A program made the position numbers and the translations under genes. A DNA stretch of 64,000 nucleotides from an uncultured Muribaculaceae bacterium (GTDB taxonomy: Bacteria; Bacteroidota; Bacteroidia; Bacteroidales; Muribaculaceae), in the NCBI GenBank assembly GCA_910577315.1, contig CAJTME010000004.1, positions 182,110 to 246,109 on the forward strand, given 5' to 3'. The notes beneath the pieces were generated by a model. The model saw nothing but the letters and a program-made list of their open reading frames with translations, made no database searches and had not been told where the DNA came from. Shown here one piece after another: positions 17,046 through 26,193 of the stretch (within the stretch, counting starts at the first letter, position 1; each line of letters opens with the position of its first letter).

Positions 17046-19235
17046 ATGGAGACCACCGCAATCAGCCTTACCGATGCTTTGAAACGACACTTCGGCTTCG
17101 GTAAATTCAAAGGTAATCAAGAAGCAATAATCCGTAGCCTGCTCGACGGCAACGACACATTCGTGCTCATGCCCACAGGCGGCGGCAAGTCGCTCTGCTA
17201 CCAGCTGCCGGCCCTGCTGATGGACGGCACGGCCATAGTCGTGTCGCCGCTGATTGCCCTGATGAAAAACCAGGTGGACGCCATGCGGAATTTCAGCGAG
17301 CGCGACTCCATCGCACATTTTTTAAATTCCTCTCTCACCCGTGCGCAAATCGACAAGGTGAAGGCCGACGTGACCGCTGGCCTCACCAAGTTGCTGTACG
17401 TAGCGCCCGAATCGCTCACAAAAGAAGAGAATATTGAATTTTTAAAAACTGTCACAATCTCGTTCTATGCAATCGACGAGGCGCACTGCATTTCGGAATG
17501 GGGCCACGATTTCCGTCCCGAATACAGGCGCATACGCCCGATTATAAACGAAATAGGCACGCGGCCCGTGATAGCGCTCACGGCCACGGCCACTCCAAAG
17601 GTACAACACGACATTCAGAAAAATCTTGGCATGCATCAGGGCGCGGCGGTGTTCAAATCATCGTTCAACCGCGAAAACCTGTTTTATGAGGTGCGCCCGA
17701 AGACCAAGAACACCGACCACGACATAATCCGCTTCGTGCGCCAGCATCCCGGCAAGAGCGGAATCATCTACTGCCTCAGCCGCAAGAAAGTCGAGGAACT
17801 CGCCGAACTCCTGCGCGTCAACAACATAAAGGCCCTGGCCTACCACGCGGGAATGGACGCCGCCACGCGTTCGGCCAACCAGGACGCGTTCCTCCTCGAG
17901 AAGGTTGACGTAATAGTGGCCACAATCGCTTTTGGCATGGGTATTGACAAACCCGACGTAAGATTTGTTATACACTACGACATGCCGAAATCGCTCGAAG
18001 GCTACTATCAGGAAACCGGTCGCGCGGGCCGCGACGGAGGGGAAGGCATCTGCCTCACCTTCTATGCCTACCGCGACTTGCAGAAGATGGAAAAGTTCAT
18101 GCAGGGAAAACCTGTGGCCGAACAGGAAATCGGCCGCCAGCTGCTGGCCGAGACCGCAGCCTATGCCGAGTCGTCGGTGTGTCGTCGCCGCACGTTGCTT
18201 CATTACTTTGGCGAATTTTTCGCTGAGGACAACTGCGGCAACTGTGACAACTGCAATAACATAAAAAAGAAAGTGGAAGCAAAAGAAGAACTCTTGGCGG
18301 CCCTCGAGACCGTAGCCGCCTTAAAAGAAAAATTCAAAGCAGACTACATCATCGACGTCATGCTCGGCAAGGCTACAAACGACGTCAAATCTTACCATCA
18401 CGACGAGCTGGAAGTGTTCGGTTCAAGTGAGGGCGGCGACCGCCGTCTCCTCAACGCAGTGCTGAGACAGGCCACACTCGCCGGCTACCTCAGCCGCGAT
18501 GTCGAGAATTTCGGCATACTCCACCTCACCCCCAAGGGAAAGGACTTCATGAAAAAGCCCGTTTCGTTCAAGGTGGTCGAGGACAGCGAATTTGGAGACG
18601 AGGAAGAAGAAATCACACCCATGAAGGGCGGCTCGGCATGCGCTGCCGACACTGAGCTGTATGCCATCCTCACCGCGCTACGCAAAAAAATCGCCCAGCA
18701 CCTGAACCTGCCACCTTACGTGATTTTCCAGGATCCATCGCTCGAGGCCATGGCGACCACCTATCCCATCACCACCGAAGAGCTCCAGAGCATCCCCGGC
18801 GTCGGCGAAGGCAAGGCAAAGCGATATGGCGACGACTTCCTGAAAGTTATCAAGGCATATGTTGAAGAAAAGGAAATCGAGCGTCCCGAAGACCTGCGCG
18901 TCCGCTCGGTCGCCAACAAATCCAAGCGCAAGATTGCCATCATCCAGGCAATCGACCGCAAGATTGACCTTGAGGAGGTTGCCGTAAGCACCGGCCTCGA
19001 TTTCGACCAGCTCCTCGACGAAATCGAGTCAATCGTCAACTCAGGCAACAAAATAAACATATCCTATTTCCTCGACGAAAAACTCGACGAGGATGAGCAG
19101 GAAGAAATTTTCGACTATTTCCGCAACGCAGAATCGGGCTCGCTCGATGAGGCTTACCGCGAACTGTGCCCCGACTACACCGAGGAGGAAATCCGCCTTG
19201 TGCGAATAAAATTCCTTTCGGAACTGGGCAACTGA
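17046..19235 (+). CDS. recQ: ATP-dependent DNA helicase RecQ
   Basis: A 729-residue 3'-5' superfamily 2 helicase for recombination and replication-fork repair. The helicase core has motif I MPTGGGKSLCYQLPAL (about residue 39), motif II DEAHCISEWGHDFRPEY (about 145) and motif VI QETGRAGRDGG (about 324). A zinc-binding RQC domain follows with Cys at VCRRRTLLHYFGE and CGNCDNC (about 379-402). An HRDC domain (about 535-615) and a C-terminal helical extension complete it. Length is normal for the Bacteroidales form. It starts 39 bases after clpX. Confidence 0.96.
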   Translation: METTAISLTDALKRHFGFGKFKGNQEAIIRSLLDGNDTFVLMPTGGGKSLCYQLPALLMDGTAIVVSPLIALMKNQVDAMRNFSERDSIAHFLNSSLTRAQIDKVKADVTAGLTKLLYVAPESLTKEENIEFLKTVTISFYAIDEAHCISEWGHDFRPEYRRIRPIINEIGTRPVIALTATATPKVQHDIQKNLGMHQGAAVFKSSFNRENLFYEVRPKTKNTDHDIIRFVRQHPGKSGIIYCLSRKKVEELAELLRVNNIKALAYHAGMDAATRSANQDAFLLEKVDVIVATIAFGMGIDKPDVRFVIHYDMPKSLEGYYQETGRAGRDGGEGICLTFYAYRDLQKMEKFMQGKPVAEQEIGRQLLAETAAYAESSVCRRRTLLHYFGEFFAEDNCGNCDNCNNIKKKVEAKEELLAALETVAALKEKFKADYIIDVMLGKATNDVKSYHHDELEVFGSSEGGDRRLLNAVLRQATLAGYLSRDVENFGILHLTPKGKDFMKKPVSFKVVEDSEFGDEEEEITPMKGGSACAADTELYAILTALRKKIAQHLNLPPYVIFQDPSLEAMATTYPITTEELQSIPGVGEGKAKRYGDDFLKVIKAYVEEKEIERPEDLRVRSVANKSKRKIAIIQAIDRKIDLEEVAVSTGLDFDQLLDEIESIVNSGNKINISYFLDEKLDEDEQEEIFDYFRNAESGSLDEAYRELCPDYTEEEIRLVRIKFLSELGN

Positions 19236-19258
19236 TTACACGCTAAAAATTCAAGATT

Positions 19259-20695
19259 GTGAACCAGAAAGTACTGACAGACCTTTACACTGACTATTGC
19301 GGCCACGAGCCCGAAACAATCGACGAGCTGCCCTCGTCGGGAAGTAACCGGCGCTATTTCCGCCTCACCAGCCCGGGGACATCCCTAATCGGAGTCATCG
19401 GAACCAACCTTCAGGAAAACGAGGCGTTCCTCGATTTCGACGACCAGTTCGCCTCAAAAGGCCTTCCCGTCCCCAAGGTGCTCGCCGTGGCTCCAGGCCG
19501 CATGGCATACCTCCAGACCGACCTCGGCGACACCCTCCTGTTCAACGCCATAGAGAAAGGACGCCTCACCCACGTATTCTCGGCCCCCGAGCGCGAGCTG
19601 CTGGCAAAAACCATAAAGCGTCTGCCCGACTTTCAGTTCGCCGGCTCAGAAGGTCGTTTTGACTACTCCAAATGTTTTCCCGCGAAAGAACTTGACCGCC
19701 GGTCAATCATGTGGGACCTGAACTATTTCAAATACTGCTTCCTCAAGGCCACCGGTCTCGAATTTGAGGAAAACCTGCTCGAAGACGACTTCAACCGCCT
19801 TGCCGACGTGCTACTCACTGCCGATGGCGATGCGTTCATGTACCGCGATTTCCAGTCGCGCAACGTGATGATAAAGGACGGCGAACCCTGGTTCATCGAC
19901 TTCCAGGGAGGCCGCCGCGGCCCGTACTTCTACGATGTGGCGTCGTTCCTGTGGCAGGCAAAGGCGAATTTCTCGCCGTCGTTGCGCCGCGAGCTCATCG
20001 ACGACTATCTCGAGAGCGCCCGCAAATACCGTGACATTGACACCGAGGAATTCCTGCACACCCTGCGCCAGTTTGTTCTTTTCCGCACCATGCAGGTTCT
20101 CGGCGCATACGGCTTCCGGGGATATTTCGAGAAAAAGCCCCACTTCATGCAGAGCGTTCCCTTTGCAATCGCCAATCTCCGCGCCCTGCTTCAGGACAGC
20201 CCGTTTGACGAGTATCCCTACCTCACGTCTATGCTGCGCCAGCTCGTCGACATGAAACAGTTCACCTCCGAACTCGACAAGCGCCAGCTCACCGTGCGCG
20301 TGTTCAGTTTCGCCTATAAGAAAGGTATTCCCAACGACGCCACCGGCAACGGCGGCGGCTACGTGTTCGACTGCCGCGCGGTAAACAATCCCGGCAAATA
20401 CGAACGCTACAAGCCATTCACCGGCCTTGACCGCCAGGTAATCGACTTTCTGGAGGAAGACGGCGAAATCCTCACTTTCCTCGACCATTGTTACGCCCTG
20501 GTCGATGCTTCCACAGAACGCTATATCGAGCGTGGTTTCACCAACCTGATGGTATCGTTCGGCTGCACCGGCGGCCAGCACCGCTCGGTCTACTGCGCCC
20601 AGCACATGGCCGAACACCTCAACAAAAAATTCAACGTGAAAGTCGAGTTGGTACACCGCGAGCAAAACATCGAGCAACTTTTCCCGAAACGTTGA
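19259..20695 (+). CDS. AmgK-like sugar kinase fused to a RapZ C-terminal domain
   Basis: A 478-residue fusion with a GTG start 23 bases after recQ. Residues 1 to about 335 are an aminoglycoside-phosphotransferase-like kinase: SSGSNRRYFRL (26-36), the catalytic loop MYRDFQSRN (194-202) and IDFQGGRRGPYFYDVAS (213-229), very like AmgK, the anomeric MurNAc/GlcNAc kinase. The usual HxD histidine is Tyr195. Residues about 343-478 match the RapZ C-terminal domain: FSFAYKKGIP, PFTGLDRQV (386-394) and GCTGGQHRS (435-443). In E. coli that domain binds glucosamine-6-phosphate. The MurU-like gene follows after 4 bases, which supports peptidoglycan-sugar salvage; regulation by an amino sugar is inference. 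Confidence 0.85.
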   Translation: MNQKVLTDLYTDYCGHEPETIDELPSSGSNRRYFRLTSPGTSLIGVIGTNLQENEAFLDFDDQFASKGLPVPKVLAVAPGRMAYLQTDLGDTLLFNAIEKGRLTHVFSAPERELLAKTIKRLPDFQFAGSEGRFDYSKCFPAKELDRRSIMWDLNYFKYCFLKATGLEFEENLLEDDFNRLADVLLTADGDAFMYRDFQSRNVMIKDGEPWFIDFQGGRRGPYFYDVASFLWQAKANFSPSLRRELIDDYLESARKYRDIDTEEFLHTLRQFVLFRTMQVLGAYGFRGYFEKKPHFMQSVPFAIANLRALLQDSPFDEYPYLTSMLRQLVDMKQFTSELDKRQLTVRVFSFAYKKGIPNDATGNGGGYVFDCRAVNNPGKYERYKPFTGLDRQVIDFLEEDGEILTFLDHCYALVDASTERYIERGFTNLMVSFGCTGGQHRSVYCAQHMAEHLNKKFNVKVELVHREQNIEQLFPKR

Positions 20696-20699
20696 GCTG

Positions 20700-21455
20700 A
20701 TGAAAGCACTTGTCTTTGCCGCCGGAGTCGGAAGCCGCCTGAAACCATTCACCGACAGCCATCCCAAGGCTCTTGTTGAGGTTGGTGGACGGCCAATGCT
20801 GGCCCTCGTCATAGAGAAGATTGTCCGTGCCGGTATCCGCGACATCATCGTGAACGTCCACCACTTCGCCGACCAGATAATCGATTTTTTGCGCGACAAC
20901 GACTTCGGAGCCAAAATCACTATCAGCGACGAGCGCGACCGGCTGCTCGAAACAGGCGGCGGCTTGCTTAAAGCCCTTGAGTATATAGGCAACAGCCCTG
21001 TGCTGATTCACAACGCCGACATTCTCACGGATTTCGCGCTGAAAGATCTCTTTGCCGTCCATTCCGCCGGCAAGGGGTTCGTCACGCTCCTGACAGCCGA
21101 CCGCGCCACCTCCCGCAAATTTGTCTTCGACGGCGTTTCAGGATCCCTATCAGGGTGGACCAACCTTGACAAGGGAATAGTCAGGCCAGCCACGCTGCGC
21201 ATCAGCCCTGACCACGTGCTCCGGGCTTTCGATGGCGTTCACGTGCTTGACCCCGACATATATCCCGAGTTGCGGAAATACCGCAAACCTGGCGAGCCGT
21301 TCTCGATCACGGATTTCTATATAGACATCTGCGACCGCTACGTCATCAACCGCTTCGACTTGCCGAAAGGCGCCTGTTGGTTTGACGTCGGAAAACCCGA
21401 GACCCTCGCCTGTGCCTGCGACTACATGACCAAATCATCATCACATAATGACTAA
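20700..21455 (+). CDS. Sugar-phosphate nucleotidyltransferase, MurU-like
   Basis: A 251-residue nucleotidyltransferase. The N-terminus has the signature AAGVGSRLKPFTDSHPKAL (residues 7-25, GxGxRLxPxTxxxPKxL) and HNADILTDF around residue 105, which carries a metal-binding Asp. In Pseudomonas, MurU turns MurNAc-1-phosphate into UDP-MurNAc, bypassing de novo synthesis, after AmgK phosphorylation. The immediate upstream AmgK-like kinase makes this the best reading here. GlmU-, mannose-1-phosphate- or glucose-1-phosphate-type activity cannot be excluded from sequence. It overlaps pyrK by eight bases. Confidence 0.8.
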   Translation: MKALVFAAGVGSRLKPFTDSHPKALVEVGGRPMLALVIEKIVRAGIRDIIVNVHHFADQIIDFLRDNDFGAKITISDERDRLLETGGGLLKALEYIGNSPVLIHNADILTDFALKDLFAVHSAGKGFVTLLTADRATSRKFVFDGVSGSLSGWTNLDKGIVRPATLRISPDHVLRAFDGVHVLDPDIYPELRKYRKPGEPFSITDFYIDICDRYVINRFDLPKGACWFDVGKPETLACACDYMTKSSSHND

Positions 21456-22227
21456 GATACTCCAAGACTTCCGAATCGAGTCCAGCCGCACCCTCCCGTC
21501 GGGGAGCTGCCTGATGACGCTCTCCACGGCCGATGGAGCCCCCCTGCCCGAAATCTTGCCGGGCCAGTTTGTCGAGATAAAAGTCGACCATGCCGCATCG
21601 GCAATGCTGCGCCGCCCCATATCGGTGTGCGATGTCCGCGATGGCCGTCTGGTGCTGTTCATAAAGCCCGTCGGCGACGGCACCCGCACCCTTACATCGC
21701 AGCCCGAAGGCTCGTCCGTCAACATCCTTCTGCCCCTCGGCCATGGATTCAGCCTTGACGTGACTCCCGGCGAAAGTGTGCTGCTTGTTGGCGGAGGCGT
21801 GGGCGCCGCTCCCCTCGTCATGCTTGCCCGTCAGCTTGCGGCCCGTGGAGCCGACGTAACGGTTGCCCTGGGTGGCCGCACTGCCACCGACTTGCAGGAA
21901 CTCCCCGCCCTCTATGAGGGAGCGACCGAAGTCGCGCTTTCAACCGATGACGGTTCGCTCGGTGCCAAAGGCGTCGTTACGCTAAACCCCGCTTTCAGCC
22001 GCGCGTATTCACGCATCTACTGCTGTGGACCGACTCCCATGATGCGCGCCGTGGCCCGCATCGCCGCCGAACGCGGCACATGGTGCGAGGTATCCCTCGA
22101 AAACCACATGGCATGCGGGCTTGGAGCCTGTCTGTGCTGCGTGGAGGAGACTTCCGACAAAGGCAACGTGTGCGTCTGCACCGAAGGCCCTGTGTTCAAC
22201 ATTAACCGTCTGCAATCATGGCTATAA
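21448..22227 (+). CDS. pyrK: Dihydroorotate dehydrogenase electron-transfer subunit PyrK
   Basis: A 259-residue iron-sulfur flavoprotein that passes electrons from dihydroorotate oxidation in PyrD to NAD+. It has an N-terminal ferredoxin-reductase-like FAD domain (RRPISVCDV, about 51-59), an NAD-binding domain beginning LLVGGGVGAAPLVMLA (about 111) and a C-terminal 2Fe-2S domain with four cysteines (ACGLGACLCCVEE and VCVC, about 222-245). It overlaps pyrD by ten bases, consistent with a PyrK-PyrDB complex. Confidence 0.95.
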   Translation: MTKILQDFRIESSRTLPSGSCLMTLSTADGAPLPEILPGQFVEIKVDHAASAMLRRPISVCDVRDGRLVLFIKPVGDGTRTLTSQPEGSSVNILLPLGHGFSLDVTPGESVLLVGGGVGAAPLVMLARQLAARGADVTVALGGRTATDLQELPALYEGATEVALSTDDGSLGAKGVVTLNPAFSRAYSRIYCCGPTPMMRAVARIAAERGTWCEVSLENHMACGLGACLCCVEETSDKGNVCVCTEGPVFNINRLQSWL

Positions 22228-23129
22228 ATCTCGGAGTTGACCTCGGAGCAGGTCTTAAACTTGAAAATCCTGTCCTTACCGCATCCGGCACCTTCGGCTA
22301 CGGCCACGAATATGCCGACTTCGTCAACCTTGACCGCCTCGGCGGCTTCATCGTGAAAGGCACCACCCTCGAGCCGCGCCAGGGAAATCCATCGCCCCGC
22401 ATGGTCGAGACGCCCTCGGGAATGATAAACGCCGTCGGCCTGCAGAACAAGGGCGTGGACTATTTCATTGACCACATCTACCCCACCCTCACCGACTTCC
22501 GCTCGGAAGTAATCGTAAACGTATCGGGCGCACGTCTCGCCGACTATGTCGCCGTGGCCGAAAAACTCGCTCCCCTCGATAAAATTCATGCCATCGAGGT
22601 AAACATTTCATGCCCCAACGTGAAAGCCGGCGGCATGGCGTTCGGCACCACACCTTCGGGAGCCGCCGAAGTGACTGCAGCCATCCGCAAGGCATGGCCA
22701 CGTCACCTTATGGTAAAGCTGTCGCCGAACGTGACCGATATAACTGAGATTGCTGTGGCCGTCGAGAGCGCAGGCGCCGATTCGGTATCACTCATCAATA
22801 CCCTCCTCGGCATGGCAATAGACGTCGAGCGCCGTCGTCCCTGCATCTCCACCGTCACCGGCGGCCTGTCAGGCCCTGCCGTCCGACCTGTCGCAGTGCG
22901 CATGGTATGGCAGGTGGCTAAAAAGGTAAATATCCCTGTGGTTGGACTCGGTGGCATCACCGACGCTTCCGATGCATTGCAGTTCATAATGGCCGGCGCC
23001 ACCGCCGTGCAGGTCGGCACAGCCAATTTCATCGACCCGGCCGTGACCATGAAAATCGTGGATGGACTGGAAGACTACTGCCGACGCCACGGTTTTGAAG
23101 ACATCAATGCCCTGCGCGGCATCATCTGA
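22218..23129 (+). CDS. pyrD: Dihydroorotate dehydrogenase, NAD-dependent class 1B catalytic subunit
   Basis: A 303-residue FMN enzyme that oxidises dihydroorotate to orotate in pyrimidine synthesis. The TIM-barrel signatures are NPVLTASGTFGYG near residue 16, KGTTLEPRQGNPSPR (about 49), the catalytic cysteine region VNISCPNVKAGG (about 128-139), LSPNVTD and the phosphate-binding GLGGITDASDALQFIMAGA (about 242). Cys132 as base rather than Ser marks the class 1 type, and pyrK next door marks it as 1B. It closes the operon beginning at recQ or the kinase-RapZ gene. pyrB and pyrI lie 34 kb away. Confidence 0.95.
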   Translation: MAINLGVDLGAGLKLENPVLTASGTFGYGHEYADFVNLDRLGGFIVKGTTLEPRQGNPSPRMVETPSGMINAVGLQNKGVDYFIDHIYPTLTDFRSEVIVNVSGARLADYVAVAEKLAPLDKIHAIEVNISCPNVKAGGMAFGTTPSGAAEVTAAIRKAWPRHLMVKLSPNVTDITEIAVAVESAGADSVSLINTLLGMAIDVERRRPCISTVTGGLSGPAVRPVAVRMVWQVAKKVNIPVVGLGGITDASDALQFIMAGATAVQVGTANFIDPAVTMKIVDGLEDYCRRHGFEDINALRGII

Positions 23130-23197
23130 CCATTATTTTCAGCAAATCAGGTAATTTTTTCCGTAAATTGTGCAAGTCCTGAACAGTTGCGAATCAC

Positions 23198-23205
23198 TAA
23201 CTTTG
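23198..23205 (+). promoter_or_regulatory. -7 box TAACTTTG before the TonB receptor gene
   Basis: A consensus -7 element 31 bases before the ATG at 23237. I see no -33 match at the usual spacing, which may point to an activator-dependent promoter. Confidence 0.5.
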
Positions 23206-23236
23206 CACCGTTCAACCACTGCGTCACAACTTCTTA

Positions 23237-25102
23237 ATGTCAACGATTAAACTACCTATAACAATAGCGGTGGCCGCCATATCATCTCTGGCGGCTGCCG
23301 CTCAGTTTTCCGACACCACCGCTGTCGCACAGCTCAACGAAATTGTCGTCACAGGTTCCAACTCAGCCGTCGGCCGCAACCTGATTCCGTACACGGTCAG
23401 CGTCGTCGGCGAGAAAGCTCTAGAATCATCCGGCCAAACCCAGCTGCTGTCATTGCTTTCAGGCCGTATCCCCAGTCTGTTCGTCACCGAACGCGGCATA
23501 CTCGGCTTCGGTGTCAGCAGCAACGGTGGCGCCGGGCACATCAAGATGAGGGGCGTCGGGGGCGACCGCGCGAGCGCCGTACTGATGATGGTCGATGGCC
23601 AGCCCCAGTTCGCAGGCCTATACTCGCATCATGTGGCCGATTTCTATGGCAAGGAATATGTAGAGCGTGTCGAGGTCCTGCGCGGTCCCGGGTCCGTTCT
23701 CTACGGTTCAAACGCAATGGCCGGTGTTATAAACGTCATAACGCGCAATGCCGACCGCGATGGCGTCCATGCCTCGCTGTCGTCCCAGTTCGGCAGTTAC
23801 AACACCTGGCTCACATCGGCCACCGCGACAGCCCGATATGGGCGCTTCTCGGCCATGGCATCCGCCGACTACGACCGCACCGACGGCAATGTCCCTGGCT
23901 TCGACTTCGCGCAATGGAACGGTTACGCCAAGGCCTCGCTCGACATCTCTCCGCGATGGAAAGCCGCCGCAGACTTCACGATAATGAACTTCAAGGGCAA
24001 TGACCCAATCTATCCCACCCTTTCCGATCCCGCATCTACCGACATTTATCATCAGAGCATAACCCGTGGCGAGGCATCGCTGACGGCTACAAACCGCTAT
24101 AGCTCCACTGATGGTTCGGCGAGAATATATTACAGCTACGGCAACCATTTCATCGACGACCCCAGACATTTCCACAGCCTTGACGACCGCCTCGGGCTGC
24201 TTCTTTACCAGAATTTCACCCCATGGAACGGAGCTGGCGCCACTGTCGGTTTTGACTTCGACCGATATTCAGGCGAGATTCCAATGTCGAGCGGAACGGC
24301 CCACACTCCTGGCGCCCTCGGCACTATCGAGCGCAAATACATCACCGAATACTCCCCCTACCTCACCCTGTCGCAGGAACTCGTCAACCGCCGGATAATC
24401 CTTTCGGCCGGGCTGCGCATGGCCAACAGCGACATGTTCGGAACCCAGTGGGTTCCGCAGGCGGGGTTCACGCTCTCGCCGCCGCGGCTTTTCACGTTCA
24501 AGTTCTCAGCCGCCATGGGCTACCGTAACCCCTCGTTCCGTGAACTCTACCTTTACCGCATGGCCAATCCCGACCTCCGTCCCGAGAAAATGTGGAACTA
24601 CGAGGTATCGCTTTCACGGCGTTTCTCCCGCTATCTCGAAGCCGAGCTGACCGCATATTACAGCCGTGGCTCCAACCTCATACAGACGGTCGACATGCAC
24701 AACGAAAACACAGGTTCTTTCATCAACAAGGGCATCGAATTGAGCCTGGCCTCACATCCCGCCGACTGCCTCACCCTTTGGGCCACGTACTCGTTCCTTC
24801 ACACCTCGCTTCCCGACCTCACCGGCGCTCCGCGCAACCAATACTTCATCGGCGGCGACTGGCAGATTATACGCCCCCTGTCGCTCGGGGCCGAACTCAA
24901 AGGCGTTACCGGCCTATTCGTCGCCGACGGAATCCACCGCCAGAACTACGCCCTTGTCAACCTCAAGGCAAGCTGGCAGGTGTGCGCCCCGGTAGCTCTC
25001 TTTGTCCGTCTCGACAATATCACAGACGCCCGCTATGTCATAAACCGAGGCTACGACATGCCCGGATTCACGGCTATGGGCGGATTCAAACTCACAATAT
25101 GA
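23237..25102 (+). CDS. TonB-dependent outer-membrane receptor
   Basis: A 621-residue receptor with a signal peptide (to about residue 20). The plug domain runs from about 30 to 160: LNEIVVTGSNS, then RIPSLFVTERG, MRGVGGDRASAVLMMVDG (about 104-121) and VERVEVLRGPGSVLYGSNAM (about 141-160), the last being the classic TonB-box-linked plug motif. A 22-strand barrel follows, ending LKASWQ...GFKLTI with a terminal hydrophobic residue. There is no carboxypeptidase-like N-terminal domain and no SusD gene, so it looks like a siderophore, cobalamin or metal receptor rather than a glycan SusC. The next gene, an exported DUF362 lipoprotein, is 19 bases downstream. Confidence 0.9.
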   Translation: MSTIKLPITIAVAAISSLAAAAQFSDTTAVAQLNEIVVTGSNSAVGRNLIPYTVSVVGEKALESSGQTQLLSLLSGRIPSLFVTERGILGFGVSSNGGAGHIKMRGVGGDRASAVLMMVDGQPQFAGLYSHHVADFYGKEYVERVEVLRGPGSVLYGSNAMAGVINVITRNADRDGVHASLSSQFGSYNTWLTSATATARYGRFSAMASADYDRTDGNVPGFDFAQWNGYAKASLDISPRWKAAADFTIMNFKGNDPIYPTLSDPASTDIYHQSITRGEASLTATNRYSSTDGSARIYYSYGNHFIDDPRHFHSLDDRLGLLLYQNFTPWNGAGATVGFDFDRYSGEIPMSSGTAHTPGALGTIERKYITEYSPYLTLSQELVNRRIILSAGLRMANSDMFGTQWVPQAGFTLSPPRLFTFKFSAAMGYRNPSFRELYLYRMANPDLRPEKMWNYEVSLSRRFSRYLEAELTAYYSRGSNLIQTVDMHNENTGSFINKGIELSLASHPADCLTLWATYSFLHTSLPDLTGAPRNQYFIGGDWQIIRPLSLGAELKGVTGLFVADGIHRQNYALVNLKASWQVCAPVALFVRLDNITDARYVINRGYDMPGFTAMGGFKLTI

Positions 25103-25121
25103 TCAATCATTCCTCAAAACT

Positions 25122-26105
25122 ATGAATAAACTGACCGCAATCTTAGCCGCAGGCATACTCGCCCTCGGCACAATGGCCTGCTCCAACCATGCCAAACCCG
25201 CCTCCGCTCCCCTCACCCCCGAAGAGGAGGCCTACCCCGAAGTCTACTACATCAAGGACATCACTCCCGAAAATCTTGTCAAAATCTACAAGGCGCTCGG
25301 CCAAAACCTCGAGGGCAAAAAAGTCGGTGTGAAAATATCCACTGGCGAATCGAGCAAATCCAACCATCTCGACACTGCCCTGATAAACGATCTCGTCGAA
25401 CTTGTAAACGGCACCTTCATCGAATGTAACACCGCCTACGCCGGCAACCGCAACACTACCGAGGCACACCGCAAGGCCGCCGAGGAACACGGATTTGTCG
25501 GTGTTGACATCATGGATGCCGACGGCACCGTCGAACTTCCTGTCGAAGGCGGCAAGCACCTCACAAAAGACATCGTAGGCAAAAATTTCCTCAACTACGA
25601 TTTCATCGTCGTGCTCTCCCACTTCAAGGGGCATCAGATGGGCGGTTTTGGCGGAGCTCTTAAAAACATCTCCATCGGCATTGCATCCTCCGAAGGCAAA
25701 ACCTATATCCACACCGGCGGAAAAACCTCCAACCCCGACTCGATATGGAGCAACACAGCCGAACAGGACATCTTCCTCGAATCAATGGCTGATGCCGCCA
25801 AGGCCATCATTGACCACACTGGCAAAAACATCCTCTACATCAACGTGGCCAACCGCCTTTCTGTCGATTGCGACTGCAACGGCAATCCTGAAGAACCCAA
25901 GATGGGCGACATCGGCATCCTTGCCTCGCTCGACCCCGTTGCCCTCGACCGCGCATGCGTCGACCAGGTTCTCAAATCTGAAGATTCAGGCCGTTCGCAC
26001 CTCATCGAACGCATCAATTCCCGCCACGGCCTCCACATCCTGACCGCCGCCGAACAGCTCGGTCTCGGAACCCAGCACTACAAGCTCATCACCATCGACG
26101 AATAA
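25122..26105 (+). CDS. Exported DUF362-domain protein (probable lipoprotein)
   Basis: A 327-residue protein with a signal ending LGTMAC at Cys20, a plausible but not textbook lipobox. From about residue 55 it matches DUF362: KVGVKISTGES, LSHFKGHQMGGFGGALKN (about 167-184) and VDCDCNGNPEEPKMGDIGIL (about 248-267), with DPVALD following. Family proteins often carry ferredoxin domains in the cytosol and their activity is largely unknown. This one lacks the 4Fe-4S domain and appears exported. Pairing with a TonB receptor suggests a role in uptake or handling of a metal or cofactor; that is inference. Confidence 0.82.
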   Translation: MNKLTAILAAGILALGTMACSNHAKPASAPLTPEEEAYPEVYYIKDITPENLVKIYKALGQNLEGKKVGVKISTGESSKSNHLDTALINDLVELVNGTFIECNTAYAGNRNTTEAHRKAAEEHGFVGVDIMDADGTVELPVEGGKHLTKDIVGKNFLNYDFIVVLSHFKGHQMGGFGGALKNISIGIASSEGKTYIHTGGKTSNPDSIWSNTAEQDIFLESMADAAKAIIDHTGKNILYINVANRLSVDCDCNGNPEEPKMGDIGILASLDPVALDRACVDQVLKSEDSGRSHLIERINSRHGLHILTAAEQLGLGTQHYKLITIDE

Positions 26106-26127
26106 TAATCCCCGATAATAGCCTACA

Positions 26128-26167
26128 AGACGGGCATACGGTTCCAGAGAACTCCGTATGCCCGTCT
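26128..26167. terminator. Bidirectional intrinsic terminator
   Basis: A perfect 14-bp stem (26128-26141 with 26154-26167) and a 12-base loop, followed by TGTATTTTTC on the plus strand. It separates the convergent DUF362 and HMA genes. Confidence 0.85.
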
Positions 26168-26193
26168 GTATTTTTCAATGTCTGCTTATCGGC

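Noticed and set aside
19811..20992. Open frame of 393 codons on the minus strand
   Set aside because: It lies antisense to the kinase-RapZ and MurU-like genes, which have clear motifs. Long antisense frames are common in GC-rich DNA with this codon bias, and the translation has no recognisable domain.
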